DNA of 7,114 nt. Origin: Cyanobacteria bacterium UBA3803. GTDB taxonomy: Bacteria; Cyanobacteriota; Vampirovibrionia; Gastranaerophilales; Gastranaerophilaceae. The stretch covers positions 1-7,114 of the forward strand of contig DFEL01000032.1 of assembly GCA_002369055.1 (NCBI GenBank), in the 5' to 3' direction. Of the stretch, positions 1 to 5,872 are shown piece by piece. How positions within the stretch are numbered: position 1 is the first letter of the stretch; every line of letters starts with the position of its first letter. Below the pieces are notes generated by a model that did not search any database, was not told the origin of the DNA, and saw only the letters and a list, made by a program, of their open reading frames with translations. The translations under genes were made by a program, and so were the position numbers.

Positions 1-1114
1 TGTTATTTATGTTAGGGTATGTGTAACCGCAGTTTGAACAGGTCGTAGTATTTGATTGACTTGTTGTAGTTGATTTTGTTTTGTTAGAGACAGTTGTTTT
101 TGATTTAGATGTGGTATTATTTTGTGCCGGTGCTTGTTCAAAATAATCAAGACCATTTTGTTTCAATGCACACCAAATACATTTGTTTGAATTTTTGTTG
201 AAAAAATGTCTGTTGTCGCCTGAACATACAGTTATATCATTTTTTTCAAATTCTTCTAAAGCACTTATCCATTCTTTTGCGGTTGGTCTTGAGGTTGAAT
301 CACAAAATGCTCTTTCAAATAAATCTTTTAATTTGTCATTTAATAGTGTTTTTACAAGTGCAGAATATATTGGTGTATCGTAAGCATAATTTCTTGCATA
401 GCAAAAATAATTTCCTGTTATGGCATTTTCAATTTCGCTTGGTGCGTTGCATCCACTGTAAGGATGTTTTGCAAAAAATAAAATTTTAAAAATCATAACT
501 GCCAAACCAAAGTAGTCATGATTTTGGTTTCTGACTACTTTTTTAAATGAGCATCCCTGTAATTCAGGTGAAGTGTATTCAGGAACACCAACTTCGCAGA
601 TAAATCTTTTTCCGTTATGTTCAACCTGATAAGAATCGCAGTCAATTAATTTAATTTCGGCTTTGTCGTTTACCAAGATATTTGACTGATTAATATCACC
701 TATAACAATACCCCTTTCGTGCAGAGTATCAACAGCAATGGCTAAATTTAATGCTGCGTGTACCATAAATTTCCACTCAGCATTCGGAAAATATTTTTGC
801 CTGTCGGCATTTGTTCCGTATAATAGGTGAATTTCCTCATATTGTGTGATTTTTTCCATAAGAAAACCAACAGGTTTTCCGTTTTCGTAAATTACTTTTT
901 TCACCCAAGCTGAAAAATTGGCAATTTCCTGGTCATAAAGACTGCACATAACTTCAAGTTTTTCGCCTTTTTTCTTGGATAATTTATCTTTTCTGTAAAT
1001 TTTAGCAACCAAACGAGAACTCGTACTGCAATTATATACAGTACCTTCGCCGCCTTGTGCAATTTGTTTGCCAAGTGTTATAACTTTTCCGTTTTCGTCT
1101 GTGTATGTTGCCAT
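1..1114 (-). CDS. Hanks-like Ser/Thr protein kinase of a TerY-P triad, with C-terminal zinc-binding elements (partial, runs off left edge)
   Basis: Minus-strand gene from ATG at 1114, with an AGGTGA ribosome site just upstream; 371 codons are visible and no stop is reached before the window ends. Kinase motifs seen: glycine-rich loop GGEG (residues 21-24), Lys38 in VAKIY, catalytic-loop Asp140 and Asn145 (GDINQSN), metal Asp158 (DCD in place of DFG), SPE at 182-184 for the APE motif, Asp200 of subdomain IX and Arg276 of subdomain XI. HRD is replaced by IGD, so it is a non-RD, divergent kinase but with every phosphotransfer residue. After the kinase domain come Cys297, His303, Cys312 and Cys315 (C-x5-H-x8-C-x2-C, probable zinc site). 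A low-complexity Asn/Thr/Ser/Lys linker (about 332-358) follows, then a second CxxC (359/362) that begins another zinc ribbon cut by the edge. It is last in the vWA-PP2C-kinase set, 16 bp after the phosphatase. Family assignment is confident; its substrate is unknown. Confidence 0.88.
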   Translation of the reverse strand, partial: MATYTDENGKVITLGKQIAQGGEGTVYNCSTSSRLVAKIYRKDKLSKKKGEKLEVMCSLYDQEIANFSAWVKKVIYENGKPVGFLMEKITQYEEIHLLYGTNADRQKYFPNAEWKFMVHAALNLAIAVDTLHERGIVIGDINQSNILVNDKAEIKLIDCDSYQVEHNGKRFICEVGVPEYTSPELQGCSFKKVVRNQNHDYFGLAVMIFKILFFAKHPYSGCNAPSEIENAITGNYFCYARNYAYDTPIYSALVKTLLNDKLKDLFERAFCDSTSRPTAKEWISALEEFEKNDITVCSGDNRHFFNKNSNKCIWCALKQNGLDYFEQAPAQNNTTSKSKTTVSNKTKSTTTSQSNTTTCSNCGYTYPNINN

Positions 1115-1130
1115 AAATCACCTGTTGGTT

Positions 1131-1898
1131 TTATTTATTTGTTGAAATTAAAACAAGCGTTTTATCATCATTAGTCATTTTATTTACTCTTTCGCTGTTT
1201 AAAAATTCTGACAGATTTTTGCATAAAGCCTTGCATTTTCCGTTATTTTTAAATTTTGAAAGAACTTTAAAAAATGGGGCAAAAAATGGAGCATGTGGTT
1301 TCATATTCTGCATATCAAGTGCTATTGTTTCAATTCCGTCTGTAAATATTGCGACTTTGGATATTTCATCTTTGTTTTTTTCAAGCATAAGATGTTTTTT
1401 GAAATTATCCTCTGTTATAAAGTGCGTAGTATTAATATATTCACCGTTTTGAGGTTTGAAAACACAGTCAAATTCATTGTCTTTTTCAACTCCGATAACA
1501 CCATCACCAATTTGCATAAACAAGTTGCCTTTGTCGCTTAAAACGCAAAATAAGAAGGTTGAAGCAAATTCACGTCTTGATTCTGCATGACAGTCTTTTA
1601 CGGCTTTGTCAAAAATTTTGTGCAAAAGTTCTATCCACGCAAAAGCAACTTCTTTTTTGAAATCAGAAATGTTATTCTTTTTGAGCCATTTAGCCATTCT
1701 TTTTATGAAAAAGTAACAGATATACTTTGATGATATTTGAGATTTTGATGCACTGCCTGCACCATCAGCGACAACAGAGATAAGATACCTTGTCCCTGAA
1801 ACTTTGAAAGTTACAACGGAACAATTATCTTGTCTGGGTGTGTCGTTGGCAATATGTGATGTGCCTTTTTCGGTTGCGTAAAAATATTTCCAGTTCAT
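1131..1898 (-). CDS. PP2C-family protein phosphatase of a TerY-P triad
   Basis: A 255-residue PP2C_2-like phosphatase, expected to remove phosphates placed by the neighbouring kinase. Motifs, numbered from the ATG at 1898: QDN at 23-25, ADGAG at 44-48 (metal-binding Asp45), IGDG at 130-133, TDG at 186-188 and DDKT at 244-247. These correspond to PP2C motifs 1, 2, the GD strand, 8 and 11, so both metal-site aspartates are present. No signal peptide or membrane helix is seen, so it is probably cytosolic. An in-frame ATG at 1916 would add six residues and overlap the vWA gene by 16 bp. I prefer 1898 because MNWKYF then sits directly before the conserved GTSH stretch, and the extension would only be vWA C-terminal DNA read in another frame. 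Neither start has a clear Shine-Dalgarno site, which suggests coupling to vWA translation, whose stop lies 2 bp upstream. Confidence 0.87.
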   Translation of the reverse strand: MNWKYFYATEKGTSHIANDTPRQDNCSVVTFKVSGTRYLISVVADGAGSASKSQISSKYICYFFIKRMAKWLKKNNISDFKKEVAFAWIELLHKIFDKAVKDCHAESRREFASTFLFCVLSDKGNLFMQIGDGVIGVEKDNEFDCVFKPQNGEYINTTHFITEDNFKKHLMLEKNKDEISKVAIFTDGIETIALDMQNMKPHAPFFAPFFKVLSKFKNNGKCKALCKNLSEFLNSERVNKMTNDDKTLVLISTNK

Positions 1899-1900
1899 AA

Positions 1901-2614
1901 TTAAATCTTTGCCCATCCTGTCGGTGCTTCTAATATTATTTCTGCGTCAAGTGTAGAACGTGATACTGAACACATTGAATTTGAAAGCCATTGGAATAAA
2001 GCCGTAAAATTCAATCCTTGTAAAGTCAACGCTTCTCTTACTGATATTTGGTTTAAGGTGTAAATATCTGCACCCTCTGTTCCGACTGCAAAAAATGCAA
2101 ATTCTTTACGTTTTTCGCCTTCGTGAACTTTTGAAATTGCTCTTGTAACATCATCTGTCGGCGCTCCATCTGTTATTAAGAAAATCCAAGGACGATAGTA
2201 AGAAATGCCGTTACTTTTGTAATCTGCTTTTCTTTTTTCAAGCATATTTATCGCAACTTCAATGGCTCTGCCCATTTCCGTACAACCACGAGTGTTTAAT
2301 GTCGGAGCATTAAAACTGTTTGCAGTTTCAAAGTTATTTAATACTTCTACTTCACTGTTGAAACTAACAACAGAAACTTCAACTCTTTTTGCCGCAAGTT
2401 CATCTTGAACAAGTTGTTTTTTAAATTCTTTCAACCCTTGATTAAGCTGATTAATCGGCTCGCCCCACATTGAACTTGATGTGTCTAAAAGTAAAATACA
2501 AGGACAACGGGGTTCAGGGTTTTGTGCGAACTCTACAAGTTCAAATTTCAATTCTCTTTCATCAAATGAATTTGATGAGTTGTTTGTACTGCAATAAGGT
2601 GTTTGATTAGCCAT
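1901..2614 (-). CDS. TerY-like von Willebrand factor A domain protein with complete MIDAS
   Basis: A 237-residue protein that is almost entirely one vWA domain. The metal-ion-dependent adhesion site is intact: D44-x-S46-x-S48 (DTSSS, after the hydrophobic strand CILLL), Thr112 in RGCTEMG and Asp149 in LITDG. Size and layout match TerY/YegL-type intracellular vWA proteins, which are thought to act as metal-dependent adaptors. There is no signal peptide or membrane segment. The start at 2614 is fixed by a strong GAAAGGAG site on the minus strand. It is the first gene of the vWA-PP2C-kinase triad; its stop is 2 bp before the preferred phosphatase start, so the two are probably translationally coupled. 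The 79-bp gap upstream allows either a separate promoter or read-through from the nuclease gene. A surface or secreted vWA role is unlikely given the partners. Confidence 0.88.
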   Translation of the reverse strand: MANQTPYCSTNNSSNSFDERELKFELVEFAQNPEPRCPCILLLDTSSSMWGEPINQLNQGLKEFKKQLVQDELAAKRVEVSVVSFNSEVEVLNNFETANSFNAPTLNTRGCTEMGRAIEVAINMLEKRKADYKSNGISYYRPWIFLITDGAPTDDVTRAISKVHEGEKRKEFAFFAVGTEGADIYTLNQISVREALTLQGLNFTALFQWLSNSMCSVSRSTLDAEIILEAPTGWAKI

Positions 2615-2654
2615 AGTATTACTCCTTTCGTTATTAGTAATCTCTTTTTATCTC

Positions 2655-2677
2655 ATTATAAAAATAAGGTGTGTCAA
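2655..2677 (-). promoter_or_regulatory. Promoter-like elements with abnormal spacing upstream of the vWA gene
   Basis: On the minus strand a consensus TTGACA (2677-2672) and a consensus TATAAT (2660-2655) lie in the gap before the vWA gene, but only 11 bp apart, too close for one sigma-70 promoter. Each could pair with a weaker partner, or TTGACA could be chance. If a promoter is here, the triad can be transcribed without the nuclease gene. I see no terminator hairpin between the two genes. Confidence 0.3.
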
Positions 2678-2693
2678 AAACGGTCATATATTT

Positions 2694-3380
2694 TTACGGA
2701 TTTAAATTTTTGTTAGAATTATTATTTTGCAATGGTTTTTGCGACAAATATATTAAATCGTTCAGTGTTAAAAAACTAAAATTTGGCTTGTTAGATAAAA
2801 ATTGTTTGCCCATTTTTGTCAGCGTGCTTGTTGTTACCATTAAAATTCTGTCTGCAGAAAAATCGTCTTTTACTCCCCATAAAGCTCTTAATTCTTGTGG
2901 TGTTACCGGGTGGTTTGCATATTTTTTGCACTGAATAATATATTTTAAATTATCTTTATGCATAATAATATCTACTCCGCCATCACCGCTTGCTGGAGTA
3001 ACTTCTGCCTTAAAACCGTTTCTTCTGAATACATCTGCAACTTCCTGCTCAAATTGCAAACCGCTTAAACCAAGCCAAAATTGAGCCTCGTCCCAGTATT
3101 TTGAATTTTTTGTATTGCCGATTTTCTTAAACTTTTCTATTCTGAAATACCAGTAGAACAGAAAAATTACTATTGATATTGTGAACGACCCGACAAACAT
3201 TGTCGGTAAAAGTATTGCGCAAAGAAATAATACGACAGAATCAAGCAACGCAAGGAAAACCAATGAAATAAAAAATGGTTTCCATTGATTATATTTTTCT
3301 AAATTTCTTCTGAAATGCAAAAAAACAGAAGAATAAACAAATCGCTGAAAAATAGCATAAAGTTCCCGTTCTAATGACAT
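2694..3380 (-). CDS. Membrane-anchored Mrr-like restriction endonuclease
   Basis: A 228-residue protein with two predicted transmembrane helices (about 35-58 and 60-79) followed by an Mrr-type PD-(D/E)XK nuclease domain (about 100-215). Catalytic-core residues are visible: FEQEVADVF (Glu111/Glu113 in the first helix), GDGGVDI with Asp137, and IIQCKKY with Gln150, Cys151 and Lys152, giving D137-x12-Q-x-K. The tail (about 218-228) is Asn-rich low complexity. The start has a GAGGT ribosome site six bases upstream and a promoter at 3407-3434. Mrr-like domains cut foreign or modified DNA; those behind membrane helices are a common but poorly understood variant. It lies 79 bp upstream of and codirectional with the vWA-PP2C-kinase genes, and divergent from hipBA. 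Whether it belongs functionally to the triad is inference; it could be a separate defence gene. Confidence 0.86.
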   Translation of the reverse strand: MSLERELYAIFQRFVYSSVFLHFRRNLEKYNQWKPFFISLVFLALLDSVVLFLCAILLPTMFVGSFTISIVIFLFYWYFRIEKFKKIGNTKNSKYWDEAQFWLGLSGLQFEQEVADVFRRNGFKAEVTPASGDGGVDIIMHKDNLKYIIQCKKYANHPVTPQELRALWGVKDDFSADRILMVTTSTLTKMGKQFLSNKPNFSFLTLNDLIYLSQKPLQNNNSNKNLNP

Positions 3381-3406
3381 ATAAACCTCGCTTTCTTTTG
3401 CGTATG

Positions 3407-3434
3407 TTTATATGTTAAAACACTCCCACGTCAA
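3407..3434 (-). promoter_or_regulatory. Sigma-70-type promoter for the Mrr-like nuclease gene and possibly the whole minus-strand set
   Basis: On the minus strand, TTGACG (3434-3429) is followed after 16 bp by TATAAA (3412-3407), 26 bp before the nuclease start codon. Both hexamers are within one base of consensus. The remaining part of the divergent intergenic region (about 3435-3550) is AT-rich, with no further element that I recognise. Confidence 0.6.
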
Positions 3435-3550
3435 AATCGGACACAACGAAAAATAAAAATTAAATAATAAGAAAAATACTTATAAATAAGACGAATACAA
3501 AGAAATATATTCCTAATTGAAAGTGGTGCGGAAAATGTAGTTAGTAAGGG

Positions 3551-3579
3551 TTGAAATTTTACATAAAATATATTATAAT
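3551..3579 (+). promoter_or_regulatory. hipBA promoter
   Basis: TTGAAA at 3551-3556, a 17-bp spacer, then a perfect TATAAT at 3574-3579. This puts transcription start near 3586, about 40 bp before hipB. The -10 hexamer lies inside the first operator-like box, as expected for an autorepressed toxin-antitoxin promoter. Confidence 0.7.
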
Positions 3580-3616
3580 GTATGTAAAATGATATAAAAT
3601 ATATTATAATATATTT
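3563..3616 (+). promoter_or_regulatory. Twin operator boxes, probable HipB binding sites
   Basis: A 21-bp sequence occurs at 3563-3583 and again at 3594-3614 with a single mismatch (G at 3580, A at 3611). Start-to-start spacing is 31 bp, about three helical turns, so dimers would sit on the same DNA face. The second box lies in a perfect 20-bp palindrome at 3597-3616 centred on ATTATAAT; the first box is the same palindrome with small defects. Box 1 covers the -10 and box 2 covers the leader just before the hipB ribosome site. HipB-family antitoxins are known to bind paired palindromes and autorepress; applying that here is inference. Confidence 0.65.
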
Positions 3617-3625
3617 AGGTGCAAA

Positions 3626-3946
3626 ATGAAAAAGACATCAATTATACCAATACCTGTTAAAAAAGCTATGGCACAATTAGGAGCTGATTTGAAAAATGCT
3701 CGTATCAAGCGTTCTCTTACGATGAGCCTGATTGAAGAACGTGCCGGAATCACCCATGTTACTTTAACAAAAGTTGAAAAAGGTGATTCTACTGTTTCTA
3801 TGGGAATTTATGCTAAAGTTATGTTTGTATTGGGACTTATTGATAACTTATATGATTTAGCAAATCCCGACAAAGATGAATTAGGCAGACGTTTTGACAG
3901 AGAAAATTTGCCCAAAAGAGTACGATACAAGAAAAACGAGGCTTAA
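3626..3946 (+). CDS. hipB: HipB-like antitoxin, Xre-family helix-turn-helix
   Basis: A 106-residue protein with one Xre/HTH_3 domain at about residues 15-75: LGADLKNARIKRSLTMSLIEERAGITHVTLTKVEKG has the usual pattern, with the recognition helix around ITHVTLTKVE. In this family the protein neutralises the HipA kinase by forming a HipB-HipA complex that also represses the operon. The ATG at 3626 has a weak AGG ribosome site (3617-3619) at the edge of the operator palindrome. The basic C-terminal tail (about 90-106, RFDRENLPKRVRYKKNEA) is longer than the HTH core needs and may contact HipA. The gene ends 3 bp before hipA, so the two form one operon. The hipB call rests on HTH type and this position. 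Confidence 0.88.
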   Translation: MKKTSIIPIPVKKAMAQLGADLKNARIKRSLTMSLIEERAGITHVTLTKVEKGDSTVSMGIYAKVMFVLGLIDNLYDLANPDKDELGRRFDRENLPKRVRYKKNEA

Positions 3947-3949
3947 AAT

Positions 3950-5179
3950 ATGGCAGACAAAAAGGTATTAGTATACATAAATATAGATTGTATTGATTAC
4001 TTTGTCGGAACTCTCTGGTCACATTTTTCAAGAGGGAAAGAAACTTCTGACTTTGAATACTCTGATGAATGGATTAATAACAAGAAATCCTTTTCTTTAG
4101 AACCCGGATTGTATCTTGGGAAAGGCAAACAAGTTAATACAAGACAAGTGCCATTGTTTGGCTCATTTGGAGATAGTGCTCCTGATACTTGGGGCAGGAT
4201 TTTAATGCGAAGATATGAAAACCAGCTTGCAAAAAAAGAAAACAGAAGTCCAAGAACATTAAATGAAATAGATTATTTGCTTTTTGTAAATGACATAGCA
4301 AGACAGGGTGCATTGAGATTTAAAACAGAAGATAGCGAAGAATACCAATATCCAAGCAACATAAAAGCAATTCCGCCATTAATTGATTTAACGAAATTAT
4401 TGGCTGCATCTGAAAAAATCATTGAAAGCAGCGAAAAAGAAAGTGATTTGCAACTTCTTTTGGCTCCGGGTTCGTCCTTAGGCGGAGCAAGACCAAAAGC
4501 AAGTGTATTAGATAAAAATGGGAATTTATGCATTGCAAAATTTCCTAAAAAAGATGATTTTACAAATAATGTTTTGTGGGAAGGAGTTGCACTTACTCTT
4601 GCGAAACAATGTGGATTGAATGTTCAAGAATGGTCTATCCAAAAAGCCGGTAAAAAGAATGTTATTTTGCTAAAGAGATTTGATAGAAAAGGTAATGTCA
4701 GAATACCTTTCTTATCGGCAATGAGTATGTTAAATGCGGTTGATAATGATACTCAAATACATAGTTATTTGGATATTGCTGATGCTATCAGACAATATGG
4801 TTCTGATACAAAAAAGGATTTAGTTGAACTCTGGAAACGTATGGCATTTTCAATATTAATTTCTAACACGGATGACCATTTAAGAAACCACGGATTTTTA
4901 TATACAGGTACTAAAGGCTGGAAGCTATCTCCATTATACGATGTTAATCCAAGTCCTGATAACAAAAATGTTTTGTCAACATATATTACACAAACAGACA
5001 ACGCTCAAGATATAGAGCTTGCACTATCTGTTTGTGAATACTTTGATTTGGATATAAATAGTGCAAAACAAATTATAAATGATTTAAAAAGTGTTGTTAA
5101 AAATTGGCAAAATGTTGCAAAACAAATCGGTTTGAATAAATCCGAAATTGATAAAATAGAATCAGCTTTTAGAATTTAA
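3950..5179 (+). CDS. hipA: HipA-family toxin, serine/threonine kinase
   Basis: A 409-residue HipA, slightly shorter than the roughly 440-residue E. coli protein. The N-terminal subdomain carries FGDSAPDTWGRILMRR (about 73-88). The kinase core has the glycine-rich SSLGGARPK (175-183), where Ser176 aligns with the autophosphorylated serine of E. coli HipA. Also present are the ATP-binding Lys197 in AKFP, LLKRFDR (240-246), catalytic NTDDH (306-310) with RNHG, and metal-binding YDVNP (330-334). All active-site motifs are intact, so a functional toxin is expected. E. coli HipA phosphorylates glutamyl-tRNA synthetase and halts growth; the target here may differ. A GAGG site at 3938-3941, inside the end of hipB, serves its ATG. 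No frameshift or truncation is seen. Confidence 0.95.
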   Translation: MADKKVLVYINIDCIDYFVGTLWSHFSRGKETSDFEYSDEWINNKKSFSLEPGLYLGKGKQVNTRQVPLFGSFGDSAPDTWGRILMRRYENQLAKKENRSPRTLNEIDYLLFVNDIARQGALRFKTEDSEEYQYPSNIKAIPPLIDLTKLLAASEKIIESSEKESDLQLLLAPGSSLGGARPKASVLDKNGNLCIAKFPKKDDFTNNVLWEGVALTLAKQCGLNVQEWSIQKAGKKNVILLKRFDRKGNVRIPFLSAMSMLNAVDNDTQIHSYLDIADAIRQYGSDTKKDLVELWKRMAFSILISNTDDHLRNHGFLYTGTKGWKLSPLYDVNPSPDNKNVLSTYITQTDNAQDIELALSVCEYFDLDINSAKQIINDLKSVVKNWQNVAKQIGLNKSEIDKIESAFRI

Positions 5180-5267
5180 TATTTCTTAATATTTAAGTTT
5201 GTCATGTTAGAAATTAAAAAAAAGCTGGAATATATAAAAATATAAATAACACATCTCTAAAAGGTAG

Positions 5268-5365
5268 CTAAAACATAGTGTGGAAACTGATTTTGGAGAA
5301 GTATTATTAAATGAAAATTTTTATCGGAAATCATACGACCGTTTTTGACGACACACTGTTTTAAG
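5268..5365. repeat. Long-range imperfect inverted repeat
   Basis: TAAAACA (5269-5275) plus GTGTG (5278-5282) pairs with CACAC (5352-5356) plus TGTTTTA (5357-5363), giving 12 bp with a two-base bulge at 5276-5277. The enclosed segment is about 70 bases. It could be the base of a folded RNA or the ends of a small degraded element; function unknown. Confidence 0.4.
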
Positions 5366-5417
5366 ATAATAATACAAGTTTCATAGATTTAAATATTTCA
5401 ATGTATTTGCTTTACAA

Positions 5418-5453
5418 TGAGGGGTAAACCTCCTTTTACCCCTCACTTTTTTT
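5418..5453 (+). terminator. Strong intrinsic terminator
   Basis: TGAGGGGTAAA (5418-5428) pairs perfectly with TTTACCCCTCA (5435-5445) around a six-base loop, followed by C and seven T (5447-5453). It would end hipBA transcription about 240 bp after the hipA stop, or a short RNA started nearer. The stem is symmetrical, but there is no comparable T-run for the minus strand. Confidence 0.88.
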
Positions 5454-5488
5454 AGTTTTGACATTAAACAAGAAAGGGAATAATAAAT

Positions 5489-5662
5489 ATGGATGAAGAA
5501 ATTTTTATACCTGATGCAATAAGTACAGGCGATTTACTCAATATAATTGAGCAAAGAAAATTTGAATGTTGGTTAAAAAATATCTTTAATCAACTTGCTC
5601 AAGATGAAGAATTTGCAAATCTTGTTGAAGAAATTTTTGACGAAGAATTATCAGACAAATAG
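5489..5662 (+). CDS. Small acidic protein of unknown function (57 residues)
   Basis: A 57-codon ORF from ATG 5489 to TAG 5662, with a good ribosome site (AAGGGA, 5474-5479) about nine bases upstream. It is strongly acidic, 16 Asp/Glu against 4 Lys/Arg. It looks helical, with amphipathic stretches around 16-36 and 42-54, and has no membrane segment or cysteine pair. I do not recognise the family. It sits alone between the terminator at 5418-5453 and the riboswitch leader, so it is probably its own unit. Its size and charge would fit a small inhibitor or a DNA-mimic protein, but nothing in the sequence proves this. The ribosome site and normal codon use favour a real gene. Confidence 0.6.
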   Translation: MDEEIFIPDAISTGDLLNIIEQRKFECWLKNIFNQLAQDEEFANLVEEIFDEELSDK

Positions 5663-5676
5663 AGTCGGATTAAATT
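5648..5676 (+). promoter_or_regulatory. Possible promoter for the riboswitch operon
   Basis: TTATCA (5648-5653), a 17-bp spacer and TAAATT (5671-5676), four of six matches to each consensus hexamer. It would start RNA near 5683, shortly before the aptamer. The -35 lies within the end of the preceding small gene. A second candidate -35, TTGACG at 5637-5642, has a poorer -10. Confidence 0.35.
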
Positions 5677-5697
5677 TAAAAATAAAACCGGAATAAA

Positions 5698-5781
5698 TTT
5701 ACTCATAAAGAGTGTACGAGGGACAAGCCCGTTGACTACACAGCAACCCGTAAAGTCGGGTGCTAATGCTTGGATGATGAG
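5698..5781 (+). ncRNA. SAM-sensing riboswitch aptamer (SAM-I/SAM-IV clan, without P4)
   Basis: The conserved S-box core is present: AAAGAG, GAGGGA, CCC, TGA, GCAACC and GGTGCTAA in the right order. P1 is CTCAT (5702-5706) with ATGAG (5777-5781). P2a is GTGTA (5712-5716) with TACAC (5737-5741), and P2b is GGG (5720-5722) with CCC (5728-5730). Between them a kink-turn pattern shows tandem G-A pairs 5718/5735 and 5719/5734 and a three-base bulge at 5731-5733. P3 is CCCG (5747-5750) with CGGG (5757-5760). The P2 loop CAAG (5724-5727) matches CTTG (5769-5772), giving the expected pseudoknot. The usual P4 hairpin between the pseudoknot strand and P1 is absent, as in SAM-IV and SAM-I/IV-variant RNAs. 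In this clan SAM binding stabilises P1; here that would favour the downstream terminator, an OFF switch. Confidence 0.88.
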
Positions 5782-5790
5782 AACTTATAA

Positions 5791-5823
5791 AAAGGCTCAT
5801 TATCACGATGAGTCTTTTCTTTT
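5791..5823 (+). terminator. Riboswitch expression platform: terminator with competing antiterminator
   Basis: AAAGGCTCAT (5791-5800) pairs with ATGAGTCTTT (5808-5817), 10 bp with one G-U, followed by TTTTCTTTT (5815-5823). The left arm can instead pair with the 3' strand of aptamer P1: GATGATGAG (5773-5781) with CTCATTATC (5796-5804), 9 bp with one G-U. When SAM holds P1 closed the terminator forms; without SAM the antiterminator forms and the genes from 5873 are transcribed. Confidence 0.85.
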
Positions 5824-5872
5824 GACCTCTTTATGAAAATGTACAACACAGTAAACAGAAAGGAGGCAAAAT

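Larger units (their letters stand above)
5180..5488. other. Gene-poor stretch between hipA and the small acidic ORF
   Basis: No convincing gene lies in these 309 bases. They hold a long imperfect inverted repeat (arms near 5268-5282 and 5352-5365), a promoter-like TTGACG at 5345-5350, a 17-codon ORF (5311-5364) with a GGAG 12 bases upstream, and the terminator at 5418-5453. The part from 5180 to 5267 is AT-rich and holds nothing I recognise. Confidence 0.6.

Noticed and set aside
183..489. Plus-strand open frames opposite the kinase gene
   Set aside because: They lie antisense to a continuous kinase frame that has all its motifs.
1219..1541. Plus-strand open frames opposite the phosphatase gene
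   Set aside because: Antisense shadows of a gene with clear PP2C motifs; no ribosome sites or recognisable domains.
5311..5364. 17-codon ORF beginning MKIFIGNH
   Set aside because: Very short, with a GGAG 12 bases from the ATG; it lies inside the inverted repeat and may be chance. Mentioned only as part of that region.
5418..5453. Terminator read as an attenuator for the small acidic gene
   Set aside because: No alternative pairing of the GAGGGG arm is visible upstream, so a plain terminator is the simpler reading.
5458..5486. TTGACA at 5458-5463 with TAATAA at 5481-5486, a 17-bp spacer
   Set aside because: Transcription would begin near 5493, inside the small ORF and after its ribosome site, so it cannot serve that gene.
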